Below are positions 16,816 through 25,787 of a DNA stretch of 64,000 bases, piece by piece. The stretch comes from CALGFI01 sp963786805 (GTDB lineage Bacteria > Actinomycetota > UBA4738 > HRBIN12), in assembly GCA_963786805.1 (NCBI GenBank), contig CAWBAK010000005.1, positions 345,011-409,010 on the forward strand. Reading direction: 5' to 3'. Below the pieces are notes generated by a model, which saw nothing but the letters and a program-made list of their open reading frames with translations, had not been told where the DNA came from and did no database searches. Position 1 is the stretch's first letter. Each line of letters starts with the position of its first letter. The translations under genes and the position numbers were made by a program.

Positions 16816-17487
16816 CTACTGGCGGGCGGCCGGCAAGGTGAGGAAGCTGGCGAGCGCCACCGAAGCCACGATCAGGACCGCCGAGGCCCACAACAGCACG
16901 CGAGACGAGACGAGCGGCGAGTCGCCACCGGCGAGGCGGTACGCATCGATGGCCGAGACCGTGTAGACGGCGCTCGCGGCGACGAGGAACAGGGCGACGA
17001 GCGGGAACACCGGCCCGAGCCCCCCGGTCCCGAACCGCGCGACGAGCAAGATCATCAGGGTCCCGAACGTCCAGGCGAACAACACGATCCGGGCCACGCC
17101 ATCGGCTCGATAGCCCGCCTTCCAGTGACCGACCCCCGGCCAGACGAACGACCAGGTGGCCGCCGTCTGCGGCCGGATCTCGGGGCGCCGGGTCGGCTCC
17201 TCGAGCAGACGCCCGAACGGGGCACCGCACGTGGCGCAGAAGGTGGCCTCGATCGGGTTCGGCTCGGAGCAGACCGAGCAGGTCCAGGTCGGCTTGCCCC
17301 CGGGCTCGACCTCGATCGCACCGCCGCCCGGGGTGGCCAACGCGATCGCCGCGGGCGGCTTCGCCGAGACATCGATCTCGGCCACCTCGGCGCGCTCGAG
17401 CGGCATCGCCGTGAAGCATTGTCCGCACCATTCGGCGTCCGCCGCGACCAGGGCCGCGCAGTTCGGACATCGGCGTTCCTCGCTCAC
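16816..17487 (-). CDS. Zinc-ribbon membrane protein
   Basis: 223 aa from GTG 17487. Two zinc ribbons come first: CPNCAAL...CGQCF at residues 6-25 and CSVCSEPN...CATCGAPF around 75-95. A Pro/Arg linker follows, then WPGVGHWKAGYRADG, which recalls the short motif of TM2-type membrane proteins, and four hydrophobic segments (IVLFAWTFGTLMILLVARF; VFPLVALFLVAASAVYTV; VLLWASAVLIVASVALASFL and a weaker one). Probably a cytoplasmic-facing metal-binding sensor or adaptor anchored in the membrane; the function is unknown. It ends 10 bases before the SRPBCC gene. Confidence 0.65.
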   Translation of the reverse strand: MSEERRCPNCAALVAADAEWCGQCFTAMPLERAEVAEIDVSAKPPAAIALATPGGGAIEVEPGGKPTWTCSVCSEPNPIEATFCATCGAPFGRLLEEPTRRPEIRPQTAATWSFVWPGVGHWKAGYRADGVARIVLFAWTFGTLMILLVARFGTGGLGPVFPLVALFLVAASAVYTVSAIDAYRLAGGDSPLVSSRVLLWASAVLIVASVALASFLTLPAARQ

Positions 17488-17525
17488 GCGTCCAGGGTAG
17501 TGGGTTCGCCTTCGCGAACCAGTAC

Positions 17526-18659
17526 CTAGCCCACGGCCTCGCGCAGCCAACCGGCGAGCTGTTCGGCTGCGCGCGGCCAGGCGTAGTGGCGTTCGACGCG
17601 GGCCCGGCCCGCCGCCCCCATCCCCCGGGCGCGCTCGGGATCCTCGAGCAGTGAGGCGACGGCGTCCGCGACCGCGTCGACGTTCGATCCGTCGACGAGC
17701 AGTCCGGTGACCCCGTCCACGAGCGCCTCGCGCGCGCCGCCCGAATCGCCGGCGATCACCGGACGTCCGCACGCGGCCGCCTCGATGAAGACGTTGCCCC
17801 ATCCCTCGACCTCGAGTCCCGCACGGCGCGTTCGGCACGGCATCGCGAAGACGTCCCCCGCGCGGTAGTAGCGCGGAAGGTCCTGCTCGGAGACCTCGCC
17901 GGCGAACACCACCGCACCCGGCGGGGAGTCCTCTGCCAGCGTCTCGAGGGCCTTCCGGTACGGCCCCCCGCCCACGATCAGCAGAGCGGCGTCGGGTACC
18001 CGGCCGCGAACACGTCCCATCGCGCGGATCAGCACGTCCTGGCCCTTGCGTGGCACGAGCCGGCTCACGCACACGACCAGCGGACGATCCAAGACTCCTT
18101 GGCGCTCCCGGAGGTCCTCGAACGGAAGGTCCGGATGGAAGGCGTCGACGTCCGCGCCGGGGTACAGGACCGAGACTGGGACGTCATCGGGGACCGCCGT
18201 CCGGACGACGCGGGCGATGAACTCGCTGCACATCACGGGGACGCGAGCGGCTCGAGCGGTCGCCTTGCGGACGAGCGCGTGGGCTCCGGGCGCGATCGAG
18301 AGCCAGTACTCGAACCCGTGCGCCGCAGCCAAGTACGGGGTTCCCTTCCGCGCGAGGCGCGGTCCCAACAGGGCGAGCGGGTAGATGGCGCCGAAGAGCA
18401 CCACCTCCGCCCCGAACGCTCGCACCGCGGCGTCGACCCGGCGACCCAGGGCGGGGGTCGGCCACAGGAAGCGCTCGGGTTGGCGGAACACGCGGTAGGG
18501 AGCGTTCGCATCGAACGCCTCCGCTCCGTCCCACGAAGGGGCCAGCACCGCGACGCGTTCGGGTGGGAGCGCTCCGGCCAGCGCTCCGAGGGTTCGCTGG
18601 ATGCCGCCGACCCGGGGAGGGAAGTCGTTCGTGACGAGCAGCATCTTCGGCACGTCCAC
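17526..18659 (-). CDS. GT4 glycosyltransferase, PimB-like mannosyltransferase
   Basis: GT-B fold retaining glycosyltransferase of 377 aa, likely transferring mannose or another sugar from a nucleotide donor at the inner membrane face. Features: LLVTNDFPPRVGGIQRTL, CVSRLVPRKGQDVLI, LLIVGGGPYRKALE, and the donor site FAMPCRTRRAGLEVEGWGNVFIEAAACG with the EX7E-type pattern. The MPCRTRRAGLEVEG stretch is very close to the phosphatidylinositol mannoside synthase PimB'. Whether this organism makes PI mannosides is not shown by the window. It is divergent from ygfZ with only 21 bases between starts, so the two promoters overlap the coding ends. Confidence 0.85.
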   Translation of the reverse strand: MDVPKMLLVTNDFPPRVGGIQRTLGALAGALPPERVAVLAPSWDGAEAFDANAPYRVFRQPERFLWPTPALGRRVDAAVRAFGAEVVLFGAIYPLALLGPRLARKGTPYLAAAHGFEYWLSIAPGAHALVRKATARAARVPVMCSEFIARVVRTAVPDDVPVSVLYPGADVDAFHPDLPFEDLRERQGVLDRPLVVCVSRLVPRKGQDVLIRAMGRVRGRVPDAALLIVGGGPYRKALETLAEDSPPGAVVFAGEVSEQDLPRYYRAGDVFAMPCRTRRAGLEVEGWGNVFIEAAACGRPVIAGDSGGAREALVDGVTGLLVDGSNVDAVADAVASLLEDPERARGMGAAGRARVERHYAWPRAAEQLAGWLREAVG

Positions 18660-18680
18660 GGGCGCCTATCCTCTCAGACG

Positions 18681-19553
18681 ATGCGTGCGCTCTCGCTCCA
18701 GAAGGAGATAGAGGCCCTGGACGAAGGGCGGGCCTACGCCGAGCTGGAGCAGGTCGCCTTGGCGCTCGTCTCCGGATCCGACGCCCGGGCTTGGCTGAAC
18801 GACCTCGTCACGACCGACGTCCAGACCCTCGACCGCTTCCAGTCGCGCCCCTGTTTGCTCCTCGGGCCGACCGGCCGCATCCGGGCGAGCTTCCACGTGC
18901 TGGCGCTGGGCGAACGCGACTTCCTCCTCGCGCAGCCGGTGGATCAGCCCGAGCCCGTCTCGGACGCCCTGGCGCCCTACGTGCTCTCGTCGGACGTCGC
19001 CCTCTCTCCCTCCCGGCTGCGGCTGTTCGCCGTTCCGGGGGGTGCCGTTCCACCCGACCGGTTCGGCAACGCCTACCGCCCGTCGATCCTCGGCGGCGGC
19101 TACGACCTCCTCATCGGCGCGAGCGACGACGCCGTCTTCGACGACCTTCGCCGGGATCTGGCGTCCGAGGGACTCCTGCCGGCCGGTCCCGAGGTGGTCG
19201 AGGCTCGACGCATCCGCCGAGGCGAGGCGGCCTTCCCCAGGGACCTGGACACGGACTCGCTGCCTGCCGAGGCCGGCCTGGACGTCGCTCCGGTTACCGA
19301 TCGCGCGAAGGGTTGCTTCCTCGGGCAGGAGGCGGTCGCCAAGGTGGCGAACCTGGGCCATCCGACCCGCATCGTGTTCCCGGTCGAAGCCGCCGCCCCG
19401 ATCCGCGAAGGCGAAACCGTTCGGATCGGGAGCGGAGCGGACGTCGGCCTCCTGACGAGCGCCGTCGATCGCCTGGGGATCGTCCGGGTTCGCTGGGATG
19501 CCCGCGATGCCGACCTCGCGACCTCATCGGGAACGCTTCTCCACACTCGCTGA
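18681..19553 (+). CDS. ygfZ: YgfZ/GcvT-domain folate-binding protein
   Basis: A 290-aa folate-binding protein that helps assemble or repair Fe-S clusters in a THF-dependent way. ALVSGSDARAWLNDLVTTDVQTL and CLLLGPTGRIRASFHVL form the N-terminal GcvT-like part; the diagnostic YgfZ motif KGCFLGQEAVAK is present near residue 212. ATG 18681 is the first in-frame start after the divergent GT4 gene. Given the many Fe-S enzymes here (FDH, KorAB, SUF), the role fits. The gene is apparently alone. Confidence 0.88.
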   Translation: MRALSLQKEIEALDEGRAYAELEQVALALVSGSDARAWLNDLVTTDVQTLDRFQSRPCLLLGPTGRIRASFHVLALGERDFLLAQPVDQPEPVSDALAPYVLSSDVALSPSRLRLFAVPGGAVPPDRFGNAYRPSILGGGYDLLIGASDDAVFDDLRRDLASEGLLPAGPEVVEARRIRRGEAAFPRDLDTDSLPAEAGLDVAPVTDRAKGCFLGQEAVAKVANLGHPTRIVFPVEAAAPIREGETVRIGSGADVGLLTSAVDRLGIVRVRWDARDADLATSSGTLLHTR

Positions 19554-19695
19554 GGGGTTTTCCACTACTCCTCCAACTCCAAGTTTTCAAGACTGTTTTC
19601 CATTCGGGCCCGACTGATACAACCGGGGGGTCGCCTCTCCCCGGCCCCGAACTCGGCCGCGGCGGGCGCATCGTCCGACGAGGCAGGAGTTGCTG

Positions 19696-19974
19696 GTGAC
19701 CAAGGAACGCATCGCCGGTATCGACCTGAAATCCCTCCCAACGAACCCCTCACCCCCGGACATGTGGCAGGAGAAGGCGTCCTGTCACGGCATCGACCCC
19801 GACGTGTTCTTCCCGACCTCGGAGGAAGAGGCCGGGCCGGCCCTCGCGTACTGCGGTGCCTGCGGGATCCGCGACGTGTGCCTCGCCTGGGCGCTGAAGA
19901 ACGGCGAGCGCTACGGGGTCTGGGGCGGTCTGACCGAGCAGCAGCGCCGCCGGGTCGTCCGCTTCGTCGCCTGA
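19696..19974 (+). CDS. WhiB-family Fe-S transcriptional regulator
   Basis: A 92-aa Wbl protein. It holds the four cluster ligands (KASCHG, then CGACGIRDVC) that bind a 4Fe-4S cluster, followed by the GVWGGLTEQQRR turn and a basic C-terminus. Such proteins bind the primary sigma factor and sense redox or NO. GTG 19696 is preferred over TTG 19690 because AGGAG lies six bases before it. The 142-base upstream region is AT-rich for this genome (many T runs at 19560-19605) and presumably holds its promoter. Wbl proteins occur only in actinobacteria and their phages, which is the best taxonomic marker in the window. Confidence 0.93.
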   Translation: MTKERIAGIDLKSLPTNPSPPDMWQEKASCHGIDPDVFFPTSEEEAGPALAYCGACGIRDVCLAWALKNGERYGVWGGLTEQQRRRVVRFVA

Positions 19975-19986
19975 GGACGCGCTGGT

Positions 19987-20004
19987 CACCGGCCTCGGCC
20001 GGTG
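19987..20004. terminator. Perfect 8-bp hairpin between whiB and the heptose operon
   Basis: CACCGGCC-TC-GGCCGGTG, located 13 bases after the whiB stop and 18 bases before the ATG of the heptose kinase. There is no T tract, so it is not a classical intrinsic terminator, but GC-only hairpins often end transcripts in high-GC actinobacteria. It could also attenuate or block translation of the downstream operon. Confidence 0.45.
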
Positions 20005-20021
20005 CCCATACTGGCGGGCCG

Positions 20022-21059
20022 ATGACCGAGTCCACCGTGCGCGCCACCGCGCCGCTCCGCATCAGCTTCGTGGGCGGGGGGACGGACTTCCCCCATTACT
20101 ACGAGCGCAACGGCGGCGCCGTCCTGTCGGCCACGATCGATCACTGCGCGCACGTCGACGTCACTCCTCGCGAGGATCGCCAGGTCACGATCCGATCGCT
20201 GGATCTCGGACACCTCGTCGAGTACCACCTCGAGGAGGACCCGGTCTACGACGGGGTGATGGACCTTCCCAAGGCGGCGATCGCGCGCATCGGATCGCGA
20301 GCCGGGCTCGATGTCGACATCGCGTCGGACGCTCCTCCCGGAAGCGGGCTCGGTGGATCATCGGCGCTCGTGACGGCCTGCGTCGGCGCGCTCGCCGCGC
20401 TGGCGGAGCTGCCGCTCTCGACCTTCGAGGTGGCGAGGCTCGCGTACGCGATCGAGCGAGACGACCTCAAGATCGCCGGAGGGTGGCAGGACCAGTACGC
20501 GACAGCGTTCGGCGGGTTCAACCTGCTGGAGTTCACCTCGGACGGCGTCACCGTGACCCCGGTGGTGCTCGATGAGAGCGCGCTCTCCGAACTGCGGTCC
20601 CACCTCCTGCTCTGCTACACGGGCCGCGTTCGAACCGACCTGGGATTGATCGACACCCAGATCCGCATGTACCGAGAGGGGCGCGAGGAAACCATCGTGG
20701 GCATGAAACAACTGCACGAGATGGCCTACGAGATGCGCGATGTGCTCGAGGCCGGCGATCTGGCGTCGCTCGGCGGGCTCCTGCGTCAGGCGTACGAGAG
20801 CAAGAAACGGATGAACCCGCACATCGCCGAGGGAACGCCGATCGAGCGCCTGATGGATGCCGCTCACGATGCCGGCGCGGCCGGCGGGAAGATCTGCGGC
20901 GCCGGCGGCGGCGGCTACCTGCTCCTCGCGTGCCGGCCGGATCGCCAACCCGCCGTGCGCGCCGCGCTCGAGGGGCTCGGTGGGCAGCTCGCGGAGTTCT
21001 CCTTCCGACGTCGCGGGGTCGAAGCTCGGGTCGGCGACCGCGTCTGGAGGCCGGCGTGA
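20022..21059 (+). CDS. hddA: GHMP kinase, D-glycero-D-manno-heptose 7-phosphate kinase type
   Basis: Phosphorylates heptose 7-phosphate at C1 (alpha anomer) in the GDP-heptose route. The 345-aa protein has the N-terminal APLRISFVGGGTDFPHYY typical of HddA-like GHMP kinases, the ATP loop PPGSGLGGSSALV, AYAIERDDLKIAGGWQDQYA and the C-terminal GGKICGAGGGGYLLL. The neighbouring gmhB and gmhA, coupled by GTGA and ATGA overlaps, make the heptose assignment much better than from sequence alone. A fucose-type kinase is the main alternative. Confidence 0.88.
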   Translation: MTESTVRATAPLRISFVGGGTDFPHYYERNGGAVLSATIDHCAHVDVTPREDRQVTIRSLDLGHLVEYHLEEDPVYDGVMDLPKAAIARIGSRAGLDVDIASDAPPGSGLGGSSALVTACVGALAALAELPLSTFEVARLAYAIERDDLKIAGGWQDQYATAFGGFNLLEFTSDGVTVTPVVLDESALSELRSHLLLCYTGRVRTDLGLIDTQIRMYREGREETIVGMKQLHEMAYEMRDVLEAGDLASLGGLLRQAYESKKRMNPHIAEGTPIERLMDAAHDAGAAGGKICGAGGGGYLLLACRPDRQPAVRAALEGLGGQLAEFSFRRRGVEARVGDRVWRPA

Positions 21060-21613
21060 GCCGGCGGTTCGTCCTGCTCGACCGCGACGGGACCATCAAC
21101 GAGGAGATCGGCTACGTCCTTTCCCCGGCCGAGCTTCGGCTGATCCCCGGAGCGGCCGAAGCGATCCGCGACCTCCGCGCGCTCGGACTCGGCATCCTCG
21201 TCGTCACGAACCAATCGCCGGTGGGTCACGGCTGGATCACCGAGGCCGACCTCGCAGCGATCCACGACCACCTGCGCGAGCTCCTACGCGCCGCCGGCGC
21301 GGACGTCGATGCCATCGAGCACTGCCCACACGTACCGGAGGACCACTGCTCGTGCCGCAAGCCGCGCACGGGCATGGTCGACCGGGCGGCAGCCGCGCTC
21401 GGCTTCGACCCGGCGGAGTCCTTCGTGGTGGGCGACCACGCCGGCGACATGGCGCTGGGGCGAGCGATCGGAGCCCGCACGATCTTCGTTCGGTCGGGAC
21501 ACGGCGAGGAGGAGCTAGAGGGGGCGAGAGACCTGGCCGACCGCGTCGTCGCCGACCTGCCCGCCGCCGCGGCTGCCATCCGGGACGAGGTCCTCACGGG
21601 GGCGGGGCGATGA
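21056..21613 (+). CDS. gmhB: D,D-heptose 1,7-bisphosphate phosphatase (HAD family)
   Basis: Removes the C7 phosphate from heptose 1,7-bisphosphate. HAD motifs: VLLDRDGTINEE (nucleophile Asp and acid/base Asp), VVTNQSPVGHG, the CPHVPEDHCSCRKP zinc-binding loop specific to GmhB-like phosphatases, and VVGDHAGDMALG. GTG 21056 overlaps the kinase stop (GTGA). At 185 aa it is normal length. It acts between HddA and a nucleotidyltransferase that is not in this window. Confidence 0.9.
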   Translation: MSRRFVLLDRDGTINEEIGYVLSPAELRLIPGAAEAIRDLRALGLGILVVTNQSPVGHGWITEADLAAIHDHLRELLRAAGADVDAIEHCPHVPEDHCSCRKPRTGMVDRAAAALGFDPAESFVVGDHAGDMALGRAIGARTIFVRSGHGEEELEGARDLADRVVADLPAAAAAIRDEVLTGAGR

Positions 21614-22194
21614 ACCTGGAACCGGTCCGCGCCTATCTGCTCGAGTCCTCTCGGACGATGGCGGGAACCGCTGCGGAGTGCGGCGAGTCGATCCTGGCCG
21701 CGGCCGCGGCGATCGTCCACTCGGTCCGCGACGGCGGCAAGCTCTTGATCTGCGGCAACGGCGGCAGCGCGGCGGACGCACAGCACCTCGCGACCGAGTT
21801 CGTCAGCACGCTGAAGGTCGACCGCCTGCGGGCGGCGATCCCCGCCATCGCCCTCACGACCGATACCTCTCTGCTCACGGCGATCTCGAACGACTACGGG
21901 TTCGAGCAGGTCTTCGCCCGGCAGGTCGAGGCGCTCGGACGGGCGGGCGACGTCCTTCTCGGCATCTCGACAAGCGGGAACTCGCAGAACGTGGCGATGG
22001 CGTTCGAGCACGCTCGCACGCGAGACCTGCGGACGATCGCGCTCACCGGCCGGTCCCCGGGCAAGCTCGGTCCCCTCGCGGACATCGAGATCGCGGTTCC
22101 GAGCGATGAGACGTCCCACATCCAGGAGGCGCACATCGCGATCGGCCAGCTGATCGCGTTCCTGGTCGAGGACGAGCTGCATCCGCGCACGTAG
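21610..22194 (+). CDS. gmhA: Phosphoheptose isomerase
   Basis: Sugar isomerase (SIS) fold; turns sedoheptulose 7-phosphate into D-glycero-D-manno-heptose 7-phosphate, the first step of heptose synthesis. 194 aa with LLICGNGGSAADAQHLATEFV, PAIALTTDTSLLTAISNDYGFEQVFARQVEALG, GISTSGNSQNV and EAHIAIGQLIAFLVE, all diagnostic. ATG 21610 overlaps the gmhB stop. It is third in an operon ordered opposite to the pathway. No nucleotidyltransferase (hddC) or heptosyltransferase follows. Confidence 0.93.
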   Translation: MNLEPVRAYLLESSRTMAGTAAECGESILAAAAAIVHSVRDGGKLLICGNGGSAADAQHLATEFVSTLKVDRLRAAIPAIALTTDTSLLTAISNDYGFEQVFARQVEALGRAGDVLLGISTSGNSQNVAMAFEHARTRDLRTIALTGRSPGKLGPLADIEIAVPSDETSHIQEAHIAIGQLIAFLVEDELHPRT

Positions 22195-22283
22195 CCTGCG
22201 CTCGAACCGGTGCCACCACCCGGAGGGTTCTCGTGCTCGCCACCGTGCCGGAAGGGGACAGGGCACCTAAGGTCGTGACCACG

Positions 22284-23267
22284 ATGGCCGTCATCGAGAC
22301 CGAGGGGCTTCGCAAGGAGTACCGGCGTGCCCGCCGGGGCAAGACCGTCGCGCTCGACGGGCTCGACCTGTCCGTCCCCGAGGGCGGCGTGTTCGGATTC
22401 CTCGGCCCGAACGGTGCCGGCAAGACCACGACGATCCGGTGCCTGCTCGGGCTCATCCGCCCCTCCTCGGGACGCTGTGCCCTCCTCGGCGCGCAGCGTC
22501 ATGTCGAGATCGCGGGCGTGATCGGCCGCGTCGGCTCGATCGTCGAGACGCCCTCGCTCTATCCGCGTTTCTCCGGGCGAAGGAACCTCGAGCTCCTCGG
22601 CCGGATCGCCGGGATCGGCCGCTCCCGGGTCGCGGAGGTCCTTCAGCAGGTCGGCCTGGCCGACCGCGCGGACGACCTCGTGAAGACCTACTCGCTCGGG
22701 ATGCGCCAGCGACTGGGCATCGGCGCCGCGCTCCTCAAGGACCCCGAGCTGCTCATCCTGGACGAGCCGGCGAACGGGCTCGACCCGGCGGGGATCGTCG
22801 AGGTGCGCGACCTCATCCGCCGGCTGGGGCGCGAGGGACGGACGGTGTTCGTCTCGAGCCACATCCTGAGCGAGGTGCAGCAGACCGCCGACCGCGTGGC
22901 GATCCTCTCGCGGGGCCGCGCGGTCGCCGCGGGGCCCGTCAACGAGGTGCTTTCCGCGGGCCGGGTCGCCGGGTTGATCGCCAGGGTCGACGATGTGCCG
23001 GCCGGATTGCGTGCGCTGCTGGACGCGGGCATCCGCGCCGATGCCGCCGACGGGCTGCTGCGCGTGGAGCTTCCTCCAGAGGAGGCGGCCCGCGTGACAC
23101 GCACGCTCGCCGACCGCGGGCTCTACCTCACCGAGCTTCGTCCGGACGCCGTCGATCTCGAGACGGTCTTCCTCGAGCTCACGGCGCCGCCGCCGGGAAC
23201 GGAAGCCGGGTCGATGCGCGGCGCGGATGCGGAGGCGGCGCTCCCGCAAGGAACGGAGACGTCATGA
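22284..23267 (+). CDS. ABC transporter ATP-binding protein (DrrA/CcmA-type)
   Basis: ATPase of an ABC-2-type exporter, 327 aa. Walker A GPNGAGKTTT, signature YSLGMRQRLGI, Walker B LLILDEPANGLD and the switch SSHILSEV are intact. A C-terminal extension after residue ~220 (VRDVPAGLRALLDAG-like, ending ETVFLEL) is typical for this family. An upstream GTG at 22233 would add 17 residues; ATG 22284 matches the usual IETEGLRKEY start. It is coupled to the permease by ATGA. Substrate unknown; drug, lipid or bacitracin-like efflux are all possible. Confidence 0.9.
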   Translation: MAVIETEGLRKEYRRARRGKTVALDGLDLSVPEGGVFGFLGPNGAGKTTTIRCLLGLIRPSSGRCALLGAQRHVEIAGVIGRVGSIVETPSLYPRFSGRRNLELLGRIAGIGRSRVAEVLQQVGLADRADDLVKTYSLGMRQRLGIGAALLKDPELLILDEPANGLDPAGIVEVRDLIRRLGREGRTVFVSSHILSEVQQTADRVAILSRGRAVAAGPVNEVLSAGRVAGLIARVDDVPAGLRALLDAGIRADAADGLLRVELPPEEAARVTRTLADRGLYLTELRPDAVDLETVFLELTAPPPGTEAGSMRGADAEAALPQGTETS

Positions 23268-24012
23268 GCGCGCTGTTGGCCACGGAGCTCCTTCGGTTCT
23301 GGTCCCGGCGGCTGGTCCGGATCGTCGCGGCGCTGGTCGTTCTCGGGATCGTCGTCGCGGGCGTGATCGTGTTCGCGACCCAGTCCTACGACCTCGCCTC
23401 GCTGCCGGAGGTGTTCCTGGGCACGAGCTTCGTCTTCGTCATCCTGGGATGGCTGTTCGGCGCGTCGTTCGTCGGTGCCGAGTGGCATGCGGGAACCGTC
23501 ACCACGCTTTTGACCTGGGAGCCGCGACGCACCCGCGTGATCGTCGCGAAGGCGACGGCCGGGGTCGTCTCGGTGTTCGTCCTCACGGTCCTCCTCCAGC
23601 TCGTCCTCGGAGGGGTGCTCGCGGTGGACGCAGCGACGCAGGGAAGCACGGCCGGCGCCGACGGCGCATGGGCGGCCGAAGCCGCCGGTGTCGGACTGCG
23701 GGTCGCGCTCGTTTCGTCCGTCTTCGCCGGGGTCGGGTTCGGCATCGCGTCGATCGGCCGGAACACGGCCGCGGCGCTCGGCGTGGGGTTCGGCTACATC
23801 GTCATCGTCGAGAACCTGGTCCGAGGCCTCCGTCCCGCGTGGGCGCCCTGGCTCCTCACCGAGAACGCGGGCCTGTTCCTGATCGCCGACCCGGCGGACT
23901 TCCCGAACTTCACCGCTCCGTCGTCGGAGCCGGGATCTACCTGGCGGCCGTGGCGACGCTGCTCCTCGTCGCCGCCGCCGCGCAGTTCCGCGTTCGCGAC
24001 GTCACCGTGTAG
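23264..24012 (+). CDS. ABC-2-type permease, frameshifted before its last helix
   Basis: Membrane partner of the preceding ATPase. Hydrophobic segments include VRIVAALVVLGIVVAGVIVF, LGTSFVFVILGWLFGASFV, AGVVSVFVLTVLLQLVLGGVLAV, VSSVFAGVGFGIASIG and LGVGFGYIVIVENLV. After FPNFTAP (near 23916) the frame reads polar residues, whereas a neighbouring frame continues SVVGAGIYLAAVATLLLVAAAAQF, an obvious terminal helix, and stops at 24012. One missing base restores a 249-aa protein. Uncorrected, the gene would end at 24067 without its last helix. Confidence 0.8.
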
Positions 24013-24040
24013 CGGCCATTCCTCACGCTCGTCACCCGGC

Positions 24041-24070
24041 TTGACCATCGAACACCTGTTCGGATAGGGT
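24041..24070 (+). promoter_or_regulatory. Candidate sigma-70-type promoter for the exonuclease/UvrC-like gene
   Basis: TTGACC at 24041-24046 and TAGGGT at 24065-24070 with an 18-base spacer, in the 93-base gap before GTG 24106. Both boxes are near the actinobacterial primary sigma consensus (TTGACN, TANNNT). The position would give a 5' leader of about 30 bases. Confidence 0.5.
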
Positions 24071-24105
24071 GAGCGCCCTCGTGCGGCCCCGCGCGGAGGT
24101 CGAAC

Positions 24106-25775
24106 GTGAGCCCGGGCAGCCGAGCGGAGGCGCATCAGCCGACCCTGGAGGACGGCGTTCCTCTCGACGAGGTGGAGTTCGTCGTCGTCGACCTCGAGAC
24201 GACCGGAGGCTCCCCGCGCGAGTCGCGGATCACCGAGATCGGCGCGGTGAAGCTTCGCGGCGGTGAGCGGGTCGGGGTGTTCGAGACGCTCGTGAACCCG
24301 GGCGCACCGATCCCCCGCTCGATCACGTACCTGACCGGGATCGACGACGGGATGGTCGCCGGCGCGCCGCCGATCGAGTGGGTGCTGCCGTCGTTCGCCG
24401 AGTTCGCGCGAGGATGCGTCTTCGTCGCGCACAACGCGCGGTTCGACTTCACGTTCCTGAACGTCGCCTTCGAGCGCCTGGACTACGACCCCCTGCCGCC
24501 GCCGCCAGTGTGCACGGCAAGGCTCGCACGCCGCGTCGTCTGGCCCGACGTCCCGAACGTCCGGCTGGCGACGCTGGCCCAGTACTTCCGGACGGCGGCG
24601 AAGCCGACACACCGCGCGCTTCCCGATGCCGAGACCTGCGGCGAGGTGCTGCACGGTCTGCTCGACCTCGGCGGGCGGCTCGGGATCCACACGCTCGGCG
24701 ACCTGCACGCCGCGGTGCGAGCCCGCGGGCGGCCGAACTTCGGCAAGATCGCCCTCGCCGACGCCTCTGCCGCGCGCCGGAGGCGTCTACCTCTTCCGAG
24801 GCCGCGACCGGCCGTGTCCTCTACGTCGGGAAGTCGAACGACCTTCGCACGCGCGTGAAGAGCTACTTCTACGGCGACTCCCGCAAGCGGATCGAGGACC
24901 TGCTCGCCGAGACCATCTCGGTCGAGGGCATCGCCTGCGGATCCGAGCTCGAGTCGCTCGTCCTCGAGGCGCGGCTGATCCGTGAGCACGAGCCGAAGTA
25001 CAACCGCCGCGGGAAGACCTGGCGCCGGTACGCCTACCTGTCGATCGACGAGCGCGAGGCCTATCCCAGGATCAAGGTGGTCCGCGAACCCAAGGCGTCC
25101 GGCGCGCATCTCGGTCCGTTCCCCTCGTCCAAGACGGCGCGGATGGCGAAGGAGGCGCTCGAAGAGGCGTTCCCGATCCGCCGATGCACCCGCTCGATGC
25201 GGGCGTCGACGCGGTTCGCGCCGTGCGCGCTCGCCGACATCGGGCGGTGCACCACACCGTGCGACGGCCGCATCGACCCCGAGCACTACGGGGAGCTCGT
25301 CCGGTCCCTCATCTCCTCCCTCTCCACTCCGGGCGGGCTCCTCGCAGCGCTCGAGTCGCGGATGCGCGACCTCGCGGAAGCCGAGCGATTCGAGGAGGCC
25401 GCGCTCGCGCGCGACCGGCTGCGCGCCCTCGCGGAGGCCCTCGCCCGCGCGAGGGTCGATGCCTGGCTGCTCCGGCCGGCCGAGCTCGTGCTCGCCGACG
25501 AAGAGGGATGGCGCTTCCGGATCGAAGGCGGCGCGCTCGTGCGTGGCGACCGTGCCGAGCCGCTCGGCGCTCCGTGTCCACGCGACCGGGCCGACGAGCT
25601 CGCCGTTCTGCGAGCCTGGATCGCCCGGAACGGACCACGCATCGACGCGACGGACGTCCCGCTCGCCGAGCCCGTCGACGGCGGGGCGCAGCTCAACAGG
25701 CTTCTGGTCCTGCTCCGTGAGAGCGACCGTTCGGCAGGCGTTCGGCTCGGTGGTCGGCTCGCCGCACCCCGGTAG
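24106..25775 (+). CDS. DEDD exonuclease-UvrC-like (GIY-YIG) fusion nuclease, two frameshifts
   Basis: Actinobacterial fusion of a DnaQ-type 3'-5' exonuclease and a UvrC N-terminal-like endonuclease, presumably for DNA repair. Exonuclease motifs: VVDLETTGG (Asp29, Glu31), HNARFDFTF and HRALPDAETC. The second half has GVYLFRGRD and GRVLYVGKSNDLRTRVKSYF (GIY-YIG core), ARLIREHEPKYNRR, CTRSMRASTRFAPCALADIGRC, and the UvrB-interacting-like LAEAERFEEAALARDRLRAL. The frame moves near 24765 and again near 24820; removing one base at each gives 556 codons, as expected. Read as is, the two halves would be separate pieces (24106-24858 and a frame ending at 25775). Confidence 0.82.
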
Positions 25776-25787
25776 TAGCGTGGGCGC

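Noticed and set aside
22195..22283. tRNA-like sequence in the gap after gmhA.
   Set aside because: A short ctcgaacc/ggttc resemblance only; no acceptor, anticodon or T-arm pairing could be drawn.
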